A stretch of 64,000 nt of DNA from NCBI RefSeq assembly GCF_003298775.1, contig NZ_QNTQ01000001.1, forward strand, positions 248,001 to 312,000, read 5' to 3'. Under the pieces are notes generated by a model. That model had not been told where the DNA came from. It ran no database searches and was given only the letters and a program-made list of their open reading frames with translations. The DNA is from Rhodosalinus halophilus (lineage in GTDB: Bacteria; Pseudomonadota; Alphaproteobacteria; Rhodobacterales; Rhodobacteraceae). Numbering within the stretch: position 1 is the first letter of the stretch; each line of letters begins with the position of its first letter. A program made the translations under genes and the position numbers. Positions 8,597-16,419 of this stretch are shown piece after piece.

Positions 8597-9903
8597 GCAC
8601 GCTCCACGACGGGCTCTTCGGCGCGGGAGAGGCCGCGCGGCTCTTCTCCGACGGCGCGGAAATCCGCGCGATGCTGGTGGTCGAGGGGGCGCTGGCGCAG
8701 GTGCAGGGGCGGTTGGGCGTGATCCCGGAGACGGCGGCGCAGGCGATCCACCGCGCCTCGCTGGAGGTCACGCTGGACCCTGCGGCGCTTGCGGGGCCGG
8801 CGGCGCAGAACGGGGTGCCGGTGCCCGGCCTTGTCGCGGCCTTCCGCGCGGCGATGGGCGCGCCGGAGCACGCGCAGTTCGTCCACTGGGGCGCGACGAG
8901 CCAGGACATCCAGGACACCGGCCTGATGCTGCGTCTGCGGCAGGCGCTGGCCGAGGCCGAGGCGCAGACGCGCGCCACGGCGGAAGCGCTCGCGCGGCTG
9001 GCAGAGGCGCACGCGGAGCTTCCGATGGCCGCGCGCACCTACGGGCAGGTGGCCACCCCCACCAGCTTCGGCGCGGTGGCGGCGGGCTGGGGCTGGCCGC
9101 TCCTCGATCTGTTGGAAGAGGTGGAGGCGCTGCGCGCATCCAGCCTCTGGGTCTCGCTTTCGGGTGCGGCCGGCACGGGCGCCGCGCTGGGGCCGCGGGC
9201 GGCGGAGACGCGCGCGCGGCTGGCCGAGGCGCTGGGGCTCACCGATCCCGGGCGCAGCTGGCACGCGGACCGCGGCCCGGTGCTGCGGCTCGCGGACTGG
9301 GCGGCGCGGCTTGCCGCGGCACTCGCCAAGATGGGCCAGGACATGATCGCACTGACGCAGACGGGCATCGGCGAGGTGCGGCTGGGGGCGACGGGCGGCT
9401 CCTCGACCATGCCGCAGAAGGCCAACCCCGTCGGCCCCTCGGCGCTGGTGGCGCTGGCGGGCCAGGCGCGCGCGCAGCAGGCGGCCCTGCATGCCGCGGC
9501 CAGCCCGCTGGGCCAGCGCGACGGGGCGGCCTGGTTCGGCGAATGGATCGCCCTGCCCCGGCTCTGGCTCTCGGCGCTGGCCGCGCTCGGCCACGCGCGC
9601 ACGCTCGCCGAGGGGATCGAGCCCGTGCCGGAGGCGATGGCCGCCGGCCTCGGTCTCGCCCACGGCGGCGCCTATGCCGAGGCGCTCAGCTTCGCGCTGG
9701 CGCGCCGGATGCCGCGCCCGGAGGCGCAGGCAGAAGCGAAGCGGCTCGCGCAGCTGGCCGCCGCCGCGGGGCGGACACTGGCCGAGATGGCGCGCGCCGC
9801 GCATCCCGACCTCGACCCCGGCACCTTCGAGGCGGCGGCGCAACTGGGGCAGGCGCCGGCAGAGGCGCGCGCCTTCGCCGCACGGGTGCGGGCGGGCGCA
9901 TGA
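8593..9903 (+). CDS. pcaB: 3-carboxy-cis,cis-muconate cycloisomerase
   Basis: Fumarase/aspartase-superfamily enzyme lactonising 3-carboxy-cis,cis-muconate, the product of protocatechuate 3,4-cleavage. The 436-residue protein contains the superfamily signature GGSSTMPQKANP and the upstream HWGATSQDIQDTG motif, which in this branch marks PcaB rather than adenylosuccinate lyase (usual PcaB length is 350-450). Start and stop overlap its neighbours by four bases (ATGA). Its presence implies that the organism carries protocatechuate 3,4-dioxygenase elsewhere. Confidence 0.93.
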   Translation: MSTLHDGLFGAGEAARLFSDGAEIRAMLVVEGALAQVQGRLGVIPETAAQAIHRASLEVTLDPAALAGPAAQNGVPVPGLVAAFRAAMGAPEHAQFVHWGATSQDIQDTGLMLRLRQALAEAEAQTRATAEALARLAEAHAELPMAARTYGQVATPTSFGAVAAGWGWPLLDLLEEVEALRASSLWVSLSGAAGTGAALGPRAAETRARLAEALGLTDPGRSWHADRGPVLRLADWAARLAAALAKMGQDMIALTQTGIGEVRLGATGGSSTMPQKANPVGPSALVALAGQARAQQAALHAAASPLGQRDGAAWFGEWIALPRLWLSALAALGHARTLAEGIEPVPEAMAAGLGLAHGGAYAEALSFALARRMPRPEAQAEAKRLAQLAAAAGRTLAEMARAAHPDLDPGTFEAAAQLGQAPAEARAFAARVRAGA

Positions 9904-11126
9904 CGGCCCCGGCCGCGCCGCAGGTGGGCACGCGGCTGCCGATCCTCTTCATCATGATGACGGTGATGATCGATTCCATGGGAATCGGCCTGATCCTGCC
10001 GGTGCTGCCCGACCTGATCCTGGAACTCAACGGCGGCACGCTGGCCGCCGCGGCGATCTGGGGCGGGGTCCTCTCCACCTCCTTCGCGGTGATGCAGTTC
10101 CTCTGCGGCCCGCTCCTCGGCGCGCTCTCGGACCGCTACGGGCGGCGGCCCGTGCTGCTGCTCTCGGTCGGCATCATGGCGGTGGACTACCTCGTGATGG
10201 CGGTGGCGGGCACCATCTGGCTCCTGCTGGCCGCGCGGATCGTGGGGGGCGTCACCTCGGCCACGCAATCGACCGCGACCGCCTTTCTCGCCGACATCTC
10301 GGCGCCGCACGAGAAGGCCGCGCGCTTCGGCCTGGTGGGCGCCAGCTTCGGCATGGGCTTCGTGTTGGGACCGCTGATCGGCGGGCTGCTGGGCGAGATG
10401 GGCACGCGCGCCCCCTTCTACGCCGCCGCAGCCCTTTCTGCGCTGAACCTGCTGCTGGGCCTGCTGGTGCTGCCCGAGACGGTCACGGACGCCACGCGCC
10501 GCCCCTTCCGCTGGGGGGCCGCGAACCCGCTGGGCGCGCTGCGCCAGATCGGCCGGCTGGAGGGCGCGCGGGCGCTGCTCACCGTCTTCTTCCTCTACCA
10601 GCTCGCCTTCTACGTCTATCCGGCGACCTGGGCCTATTTCACGCAGGCGCGTTTCGGCTGGGATCCGGGGCTCATCGGCATCTCGCTCGCCGTCTTCGGC
10701 GTCAGCATGGCCGCGGTGCAGGGCGGGCTCATCCGCGTGGTCCAGCCCCGGCTCGGCGAGCGGCGGATGGTCGCCGCGGGCCTGATGCTGTCGATCGGCG
10801 CCTTCACGACGCTCTCGGTGCTGACCTCCGGCGCCGCCGTGATGGCGCTCATTCCGGTTGCCGCGCTGGGCGCGATCACGCCGCCCGCGCTGCAATCCAT
10901 CATGTCGCGCGCCGCGCGCGACGACGAGCAGGGCACGCTGCAGGGCGTGCTGACCAGCGTGAACGCCGTGGCCGTCATCCTCGCGCCGCTCGTCATGACC
11001 TCGACCTTCGCCGCCTTCACGCACCCGCAGGCGCCGGTGGACTTCCCCGGCGCGGCCTTCCTGCTCTCGGCGCTCCTGGTCGCCACGGCACTGGCCGTCT
11101 TCGCCCGCCGCGCGCCGGCGGCCTGA
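9900..11126 (+). CDS. MFS transporter, TetA-like (DHA1 group)
   Basis: A 408-residue major-facilitator transporter with twelve predicted membrane segments. The first helix DSMGIGLILPVLPDL and the loop LGALSDRYGRRPVLL (motif A) are typical of the tetracycline-exporter-like DHA1 group, and VGASFGMGFVLGPLIGG fits motif C of antiporters. It overlaps pcaB by four bases, so it is the last gene of the pob-pca operon. The family suggests proton-driven export; in this context it may remove aromatic acids or a toxic intermediate, although uptake cannot be excluded. Actual tetracycline resistance is not implied. Confidence 0.88.
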   Translation: MTAPAAPQVGTRLPILFIMMTVMIDSMGIGLILPVLPDLILELNGGTLAAAAIWGGVLSTSFAVMQFLCGPLLGALSDRYGRRPVLLLSVGIMAVDYLVMAVAGTIWLLLAARIVGGVTSATQSTATAFLADISAPHEKAARFGLVGASFGMGFVLGPLIGGLLGEMGTRAPFYAAAALSALNLLLGLLVLPETVTDATRRPFRWGAANPLGALRQIGRLEGARALLTVFFLYQLAFYVYPATWAYFTQARFGWDPGLIGISLAVFGVSMAAVQGGLIRVVQPRLGERRMVAAGLMLSIGAFTTLSVLTSGAAVMALIPVAALGAITPPALQSIMSRAARDDEQGTLQGVLTSVNAVAVILAPLVMTSTFAAFTHPQAPVDFPGAAFLLSALLVATALAVFARRAPAA

Positions 11127-11210
11127 GCGGCGCGCCGGCGCCTCGGTTTCCCGCTTGCAGCCCCCGCCGGGCGGCGTCACCGTGGCGCGGGAGACTCGCG
11201 GAGGGAACAG

Positions 11211-12293
11211 ATGCAGAAGATCCGTGCAGCCGTGTGCCACGCCTTCGGCGCGCCGCTGGAGGTCGAGGAGGTGGCGCTCGCAGCCCCCGGCCCCGGAGAG
11301 GTCGAGGTGACGCTGGAGGCGGTGGCGATCTGCCACTCCGACATCTCCTATGCCGAGGGCGCCTGGGGCGGCACGCTGCCCGCGGTCTACGGGCACGAGG
11401 CAGCGGGCCGGATCACCGCGCTGGGCGCGGGCGTCGAGCGGCTTTTCGCCGGCGACCGGGTGGTGGTGACCCTGATCCGCCCCTGCGGCCACTGCCCGGC
11501 CTGCGCGTCGAACCGCCCCACCGTCTGCGAGAACCCGCCAGACGGGCGGCACGGCCCCCTGCGCACCCTCGAGGGCGGGCCGCTCTTTCACGCCATGGCC
11601 TGTGGCGCCTTCGCCGAGAAAGTAGTCGTGAACGCCAGCCAGGTCGTCCCGATCCCCGAGGCGATGCCGGCGGAAAGCGCCTGCCTGCTCTCCTGCGGGG
11701 TCATCACCGGCGTGGGCGCAGCGGTCTATGCCGCGGGGCTCCGGCCCGGACAGGACGCGGTGGTGATCGGCGCGGGCGGCGTGGGCCTCAACGCGATCCA
11801 GGGCGCGCGGCTCGCCGGCGCGCGGCGCATCGTGGCTGTCGACATGACCGAGGAAAAGCTCGCCGACGCCCGCGCCTTCGGCGCGACCGACGGCGTGCTC
11901 GCGGGCGAGGCCCGGCCCTGGAAGGCCGCCAAGGCCGCCCTGGGCCGCGGCGCCGACGCGGTGATCGTCACCGTGGGCGCGATCCCGGCCTACGAGACGG
12001 CGCCGCGCTACCTCGCCCCCGGCGGGCGCGTGGTGATGGTGGGCATGCCCCATTCCGGCGCCACGGCCGACTACGAGCCCGTCCTCTTCGCCGCCACCGG
12101 GCAGGGCATGGTGGGCTCCAAGATGGGCGACGTGGTGATCGCCCGCGACATCCCCTGGATGATCGACCTCTATGACCAGGGGCGGCTCAAGCTCGACGAA
12201 CTGGTCTCGCGCCGCTGGCGGCTCGAAGAGATCAACGAGGCCATCGCCGACACCCGCGCCGGCGGCGCGCGCCGCAACGTGATCGTGTTCTGA
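11211..12293 (+). CDS. Zinc-dependent alcohol dehydrogenase (MDR, class III-like)
   Basis: NAD(P)-dependent medium-chain alcohol dehydrogenase, 360 residues. The catalytic zinc site shows CHSD (C42) and GHEAAG; the structural zinc site is CGHCPACASNRPTVC (four Cys). The Rossmann motif is GAGGVG. Architecture and the C-terminal G-x-K-x-GD region resemble glutathione-dependent formaldehyde and arylalcohol dehydrogenases, but the substrate is open. It follows the MFS gene by 84 bases and has its own AGGGA ribosome site. The next gene, an enolase-superfamily protein, is in the same direction and separated by a dispersed repeat; joint action on a sugar acid or aromatic alcohol is speculation. Confidence 0.87.
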   Translation: MQKIRAAVCHAFGAPLEVEEVALAAPGPGEVEVTLEAVAICHSDISYAEGAWGGTLPAVYGHEAAGRITALGAGVERLFAGDRVVVTLIRPCGHCPACASNRPTVCENPPDGRHGPLRTLEGGPLFHAMACGAFAEKVVVNASQVVPIPEAMPAESACLLSCGVITGVGAAVYAAGLRPGQDAVVIGAGGVGLNAIQGARLAGARRIVAVDMTEEKLADARAFGATDGVLAGEARPWKAAKAALGRGADAVIVTVGAIPAYETAPRYLAPGGRVVMVGMPHSGATADYEPVLFAATGQGMVGSKMGDVVIARDIPWMIDLYDQGRLKLDELVSRRWRLEEINEAIADTRAGGARRNVIVF

Positions 12294-12309
12294 GCCTTTC
12301 AATGGTCCG

Positions 12310-12362
12310 CAAATACCCCGGGGGAGTCGCGCGCCCCGGCGCGCGACGGGGGCAGCGCCCCC
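12310..12362 (+). repeat. Dispersed intergenic repeat, copy A
   Basis: Begins CAAATACCCCGGGGGAGT, then an inverted pair GTCGCGCGC/GCGCGCGAC and a closing GGGGGCAGCGCCCCC hairpin. It is nearly identical to copy E at 60939 and related to copies B, C and D. It fills most of the 97-base gap between the alcohol dehydrogenase and the next gene and can fold into two G/C hairpins, so it may end or attenuate transcription. Confidence 0.75.
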
Positions 12363-12390
12363 GCCCGGCCCGCAGGGAGGGACGACGCCG

Positions 12391-13635
12391 ATGAAACTCG
12401 CCGACTGCGACGTGATCGTCACGGCGCCGCCTGCGCCGGGCTGGGGCGGGCGCTACTGGATCCTCGTGAAGGTCACCACCGACACCGGGATCACCGGCTG
12501 GGGCGAATGCTACGGCGCCGCCGTCGGCCCCGCCGCAATGGAGGCGGTGATTCGCGACGTCTTCGAGCGCCACATGGAAGGCGAGCATCCCGAGAACGTC
12601 GAGCGCATGTTCCGCCGCGCCTATTCCGCAGGCTTCACGCAGCGGCCCGACCCGACGGTGATGGGCGCCTTCTCGGGGCTCGAGATCGCCTGCTGGGACA
12701 TCCTGGGCAAGCACCGCGGGCGCCCGGTCTGGGCGCTGCTGGGCGGCATGATGAACGCGCGCGTGCGCGCCTATTCCTATCTCTACCCCCTGCCCCATCA
12801 CCGGATGGCGGATTTCTGGACCTCGTCCGCGATGGCCGCCGAAAGCGCCCTGGCGCTGGTAGAGCGCGGCTACACGGCGGTGAAGTTCGACCCCGCCGGC
12901 CCCTATACCTTCCGCGGCGGGCACCAGCCGGCGATGTGGGACATCTCGCTCTCCATCGCCTTCTGCGAGGCGGTGCGCGAGGCGGTGGGCGACCGCGCCG
13001 ACCTGCTGTTCGGCACCCACGGCCAGTTCACCACCGAAGGCGCGATCCGGCTGGGCCAGGCGCTGGAACCCTACGCGCCGCTCTGGTTCGAGGAACCGAT
13101 CCCGCCCGACAACCTGCTGGAATTTCAGCGCGTCCAGCAGGCCGTGCGCATCCCCGTGGCCACCGGCGAGCGGCTGACCACGCGCGCCGAATTCGCCACG
13201 CTCCTGCGCACCGGCGGCGCGCGCATCCTGCAGCCCGCACTGGGCCGCGCGGGCGGCATCTGGGAGGGGCGCAAGATCGCCGCACTTGCCGAACCCTTCA
13301 ACGCCGAGATCGCGCCGCACCTCTACGCCGGCCCCGTCGAATGGGCCGCCAACGTGCAGCTGTCGGTTGCGATCCCCAACCTGCTCATCGCCGAGACCAT
13401 CGAGACCGATTTCCACCGCGACCTGATCCGCGGCGCGATCGCGGTGGACGAGGGCTACATCCCCGCCCCGCAGGCCCCCGGCCTCGGCATCGAGGTGGAC
13501 GAGGATCTGGCGCGCGCGCATCCCTACGAAGGCACCGCGCTGCACCTCGAGATGCAGGAGGCGCCCTGCGACTACGCCCAGGGCAACGTCTTCGCCGGCG
13601 GCGCCCCGCCGCCGGCCGACGACGACACGCCTTGA
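12391..13635 (+). CDS. Mandelate racemase/muconate-lactonizing (enolase superfamily) protein
   Basis: A 414-residue enolase-superfamily member with N-terminal capping domain (about 1-120) and TIM barrel. Visible active-site elements are VKFDP (K165, D167), WFEEP (E234) and TGERL (E260), both expected metal ligands, and the barrel-end APHLYAGP (H310). At the place of the first metal ligand and acid (Asp-x-His in galactonate dehydratase), this protein has GTHGQ: H210 is kept but the Asp is G208. It may use another ligand or a different chemistry. Sugar-acid dehydratase is the closest guess. ATG 12391 has AGGGAGGG upstream. The last 30 residues are a poorly conserved tail. Confidence 0.83.
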   Translation: MKLADCDVIVTAPPAPGWGGRYWILVKVTTDTGITGWGECYGAAVGPAAMEAVIRDVFERHMEGEHPENVERMFRRAYSAGFTQRPDPTVMGAFSGLEIACWDILGKHRGRPVWALLGGMMNARVRAYSYLYPLPHHRMADFWTSSAMAAESALALVERGYTAVKFDPAGPYTFRGGHQPAMWDISLSIAFCEAVREAVGDRADLLFGTHGQFTTEGAIRLGQALEPYAPLWFEEPIPPDNLLEFQRVQQAVRIPVATGERLTTRAEFATLLRTGGARILQPALGRAGGIWEGRKIAALAEPFNAEIAPHLYAGPVEWAANVQLSVAIPNLLIAETIETDFHRDLIRGAIAVDEGYIPAPQAPGLGIEVDEDLARAHPYEGTALHLEMQEAPCDYAQGNVFAGGAPPPADDDTP

Positions 13636-13651
13636 TTCGCGGCCGGGCCGG

Positions 13652-13679
13652 GGTCATATACAACAAAACGGATATGACC
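13652..13679 (+). promoter_or_regulatory. Inverted repeat operator upstream of the ArsR-family gene
   Basis: GGTCATAT (13652-13659) and ATATGACC (13672-13679) form a perfect 8-bp inverted repeat with a 12-base spacer ending eleven bases before the ATG. TATACA at 13657 could be the -10 box, with TTGATT at 13632 as a poorly spaced -35. ArsR-family repressors normally bind such palindromes over their own promoter. Confidence 0.6.
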
Positions 13680-13689
13680 GGAGACGCCC

Positions 13690-14049
13690 ATGGCGAACGT
13701 CAGAACCCCGCCCCGGCCCGAGGACGCGACTCATGTCGCGCCCCCCGACGAGATGGCCCGCAACGCCAGCGAGGCCGCGGCCTATCTCAAGACCCTCGCG
13801 CACGAGGGGCGCCTGATGGTGCTCTGCCACCTGGGCTCGGGCGAGAAATCCGTGGGCGAACTCGAGGATCTGCTGGGCATGCGCCAGGCCGCCGTGAGCC
13901 AGATGCTCGCCCGCCTGCGCGAGGAAGAGCTCGTCGCCACCCGACGCGAGGGCAAGACGATCTATTACCGCCTGGCCGACGACAGCACCCGGCAGGTCAT
14001 CGGCCTGCTCTACTCGGTTTTCTGCAAGAAAGCCGACAAACCCGCCTGA
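13690..14049 (+). CDS. sqrR: ArsR-family repressor of the SqrR/BigR type
   Basis: Winged-helix repressor of 119 residues. The core is LKTLAHEGRLMVLCHLGSGE (C46), the recognition helix is RQAAVSQMLARLREE, then the wing REGKTIYYRL and a C-terminal helix with FC (C112). The two cysteines are 66 residues apart, the same spacing I recall for the persulfide-sensing pair of Rhodobacter SqrR and BigR. It therefore probably releases DNA when the pair forms a polysulfide bridge, de-repressing sulfide detoxification genes. No sulfide:quinone reductase or persulfide dioxygenase is adjacent, so its targets are elsewhere or the enolase-type gene upstream is involved. An inverted repeat overlaps its promoter. 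Confidence 0.8.
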   Translation: MANVRTPPRPEDATHVAPPDEMARNASEAAAYLKTLAHEGRLMVLCHLGSGEKSVGELEDLLGMRQAAVSQMLARLREEELVATRREGKTIYYRLADDSTRQVIGLLYSVFCKKADKPA

Positions 14050-14392
14050 TGGCGAGCCTCGCAGGGCCGCGACGCCCCGCGCACTTCAGACGCCACCGGA
14101 TCCCTGGGTGAGGCCGCCGCTGCGGCCGAGCGCGCTGTGCTTGACCGAGCGTCAGGTCGTGGAAGGAGTCCGCCTGAAGGCCGGAGCGGCCTGCGCCGCC
14201 CAAGGCGCGCCCCTTGTGGCGCGTGCGTTGCGCGCCGCGCCACGCGGCAGCCAATACCGCCGCCTCTCGGGGTCATCGCGATCGGGACGCCCCCGCGCCG
14301 CCCCCCTGTCCTTCTTCTTGGAGCGAAATATCCTCGGGGGGTGAGGCGGCGGCAGCCGCCGAGGGGGGCAGACAGCCCCCCTTCGCGGAGTC
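14050..14392. other. Gene-free gap between convergent genes
   Basis: No convincing reading frame. The 343 bases between the SqrR-like gene and the convergent acyl-CoA synthetase hold only repeat copy B near the right end; the first 270 bases are GC-rich with no clear promoter, RNA fold or pseudogene visible. Confidence 0.6.
14311..14382 (+). repeat. Dispersed intergenic repeat, copy B
   Basis: CTTCTTCTTGGAGCGAAATATCC (read in parts) leads to CTCGGGGGGTGAGG, a GGCGGC/GCCGCC hairpin, and GGGGGGCAGACAGCCCCCC. The leader matches the CTTC-CTTG-AAATA leader of copies D and E; the hairpin arms differ in sequence but keep pairing. It lies just past the stop of the convergent acyl-CoA synthetase gene, as expected for a terminator. 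Confidence 0.7.
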
Positions 14393-16279
14393 TCAGTCCT
14401 GCGACGCCATCTCCCAGGGCCGCGTGTAGGCCGACAGCGCCTGCGCGATCTCGCCCCGGTCGGCCGCGCCCTCGATCCTGGCGACCAGACCGCGCTTGGG
14501 GTCGTCCACCACCTCGGCCACGCGCGCACCGAGTCCCGCCTCCTCGAGCGCCTGACCATAGACGCGCGCGATGGCACGCTTGCGCAGGTCGGGCTTGAAG
14601 ACCTTGCCAACGGCCGTCTTGGGCAGCTCGTCCAGGATCTCGATATGCTTGGGGTAGGCCGCGCGCTCGTGGATGTGCACGCGCGCGTGCTCCATCAGCT
14701 CCTCGGCCGTCACGCTGCCGCCCTCGACCAGCTCGACATAGGCGCAGGGCAGCTCGCCCGCATGCGCGTCCGGCTGGCCGATGGCGCCGGCGAAGGCCAC
14801 GTCGTGATGCGCCAGCAGCGCCTCCTCGATCTCGGCGGGATCGATGTTGTGGCCGCCGCGGATGATGACATCCTTCGCCCGGCCGGTGATCCAGAGATAG
14901 CCGTCCTCGTCGAGCCGGCCGAGGTCTCCGGTGCGCAGGAAGCGGCCCTCGTAGTAGAGATCCCGGTTCTTCTCCGCATCGGTGTAGGTGTTGCCGACAT
15001 AGACGCCCGGATTGGCGACGCAGATCTCGCCCACCTCGTCGGTGGCGCATTCCACGAGCCCGCCCTCGCCGGCCCTGACGATCTTCACCTCCGTATAGGG
15101 GAAGGGGATGCCGACGGAGCCCACCTTCTTGGTGCCCTCCGGCGGGTTGCAGGAGACGAGGCAGGTCGCCTCGGTGAGGCCGTAGCCCTCGACGATTGTG
15201 ACGTCGGAGGCCTTCTCGAAACGGTTGAAAAGCTCCAGCGGCATCGGCGCCGAGCCGGAGAAGGCCATCTGCACGCTCGAGATGTCGGCGTCCACCTTGC
15301 GCTGCATCAGCGCCGAGACGGCGGTGGGCACGGTGATGACGAAGGTGATCCGCCAGCGCTCCACCAGTTTCCAGAAATTGTCGAAGACGCCCTCGCCCCG
15401 GTAGCCCGCGGGCGTCGGGAAGACCACATGCGCGCCGGAGGCCAGCGCGGCCATGACGATCACGTGGCAGGCGAAGACGTGGAAGAGCGGCAACGGGCAG
15501 ATGATCGCGTCCTCCTCGGTGAAGAGCAGGCGGTGCCCGACCCAGCCGTTGTAGATCATCCCCGAGTAACGGTGCTGCGCCACCTTGGGCATGCCCGTCG
15601 TGCCACCGGTGTGGAAATAGGCCGCCACGCGGTCGCCCGCCGAGTCGCCGAACTGCAGCCGGTCGCCGGGATACTTCGCGAGCTCCGCGTCGAAGCGCTT
15701 CACGTCGGCATGGTGGCCATGCGCCGCCTTCGGTCTGATCAGCGGCACGATCCAGCTCTTGGGCGGCGTCAGGTAGCGGTTGAGATCGACCTCGAGGACG
15801 GTATGCACCTGCGGCGCGTGCCGCACCGCCTCGCAGACCTTCTGCGCGACGTCGGTCTTGGGGAAGGCGCGCAGCGTGACCACCACCTTGGCGCCTGTCT
15901 CGCGCAGGATGGCCCCGATCTGTTCGGGCTCGAGCAGCGGGTTGATCGGGTTGACGATCCCCGCGATCATCCCGCCCAGGAAGGTGACGGTGGCCTCGTT
16001 GCAGATGGGCAGCACGTAGGCGACAGTATCCTCCTCGCCCACGCCCATGTCGCGGAACATGTTGGCGGCTTGCGTGACCTTGGTCTTGAGCTCGCGCCAG
16101 GTCAGCGTCTCGGCCTTGTCCTTCGGCCCTGACTCGATCTGGAAGCTCATCGCCGGCCGGCCGGGGAACTTCCGCTCCACCTCGGACAGGACGCCGTGGA
16201 TCGTGCGCGGCAGCTCGCGCGCCTCCCAGGTCATCTCGGACTCGATGGCGTGCTTGTCGGCCACGGACTCGAAGGCCAT
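14393..16279 (-). CDS. Acyl-CoA synthetase (ANL superfamily)
   Basis: AMP-forming acid:CoA ligase of 628 residues, activating a carboxylic acid through an acyl-adenylate. Motifs: HTGGTTGMPK (P-loop-like A3), GYGLTEAT (A5), RTGDLGRLDEDGYLWITGRAKD (A7-A8) and the C-terminal catalytic Lys in PKTAVGKVFK. It is longer than usual because of an N-terminal extension and about 45 residues after the catalytic Lys. Ribosome site GGGAGG precedes ATG 16279. The ABC exporter gene lies 140 bases upstream on the same strand. Chain-length preference cannot be read; a long-chain or aryl acid is possible. Confidence 0.88.
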   Translation of the reverse strand: MAFESVADKHAIESEMTWEARELPRTIHGVLSEVERKFPGRPAMSFQIESGPKDKAETLTWRELKTKVTQAANMFRDMGVGEEDTVAYVLPICNEATVTFLGGMIAGIVNPINPLLEPEQIGAILRETGAKVVVTLRAFPKTDVAQKVCEAVRHAPQVHTVLEVDLNRYLTPPKSWIVPLIRPKAAHGHHADVKRFDAELAKYPGDRLQFGDSAGDRVAAYFHTGGTTGMPKVAQHRYSGMIYNGWVGHRLLFTEEDAIICPLPLFHVFACHVIVMAALASGAHVVFPTPAGYRGEGVFDNFWKLVERWRITFVITVPTAVSALMQRKVDADISSVQMAFSGSAPMPLELFNRFEKASDVTIVEGYGLTEATCLVSCNPPEGTKKVGSVGIPFPYTEVKIVRAGEGGLVECATDEVGEICVANPGVYVGNTYTDAEKNRDLYYEGRFLRTGDLGRLDEDGYLWITGRAKDVIIRGGHNIDPAEIEEALLAHHDVAFAGAIGQPDAHAGELPCAYVELVEGGSVTAEELMEHARVHIHERAAYPKHIEILDELPKTAVGKVFKPDLRKRAIARVYGQALEEAGLGARVAEVVDDPKRGLVARIEGAADRGEIAQALSAYTRPWEMASQD

Positions 16280-16419
16280 GATCGCGATCCTCCCTCCCAG
16301 GCGCGGCGGGCCGCGCCGCCTGCGTCGTCGTTCTAGATGCGGCGCGGCGCGACGCGGCGCAAGGGTTACGGGGCGTCGGATCGGCGCGCCACGGGGCCCT
16401 CAGGGGCGCGATGAGCGCC

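Noticed and set aside
9900-11126. Acquired tetracycline-resistance gene
   Set aside because: TetA-like motifs reflect the DHA1 family in general; the gene overlaps pcaB and has native composition, so it is part of the catabolic operon.
9672-12422. A long minus-strand frame opposite pcaB, the MFS gene and the alcohol dehydrogenase
   Set aside because: Low-complexity translation, no ribosome site and strong motifs on the plus strand.
14050-14310. Possible gene remnant downstream of the SqrR-like gene
   Set aside because: All frames translate to Arg/Pro/Ala-rich sequence with no family-like motif; no ribosome site.
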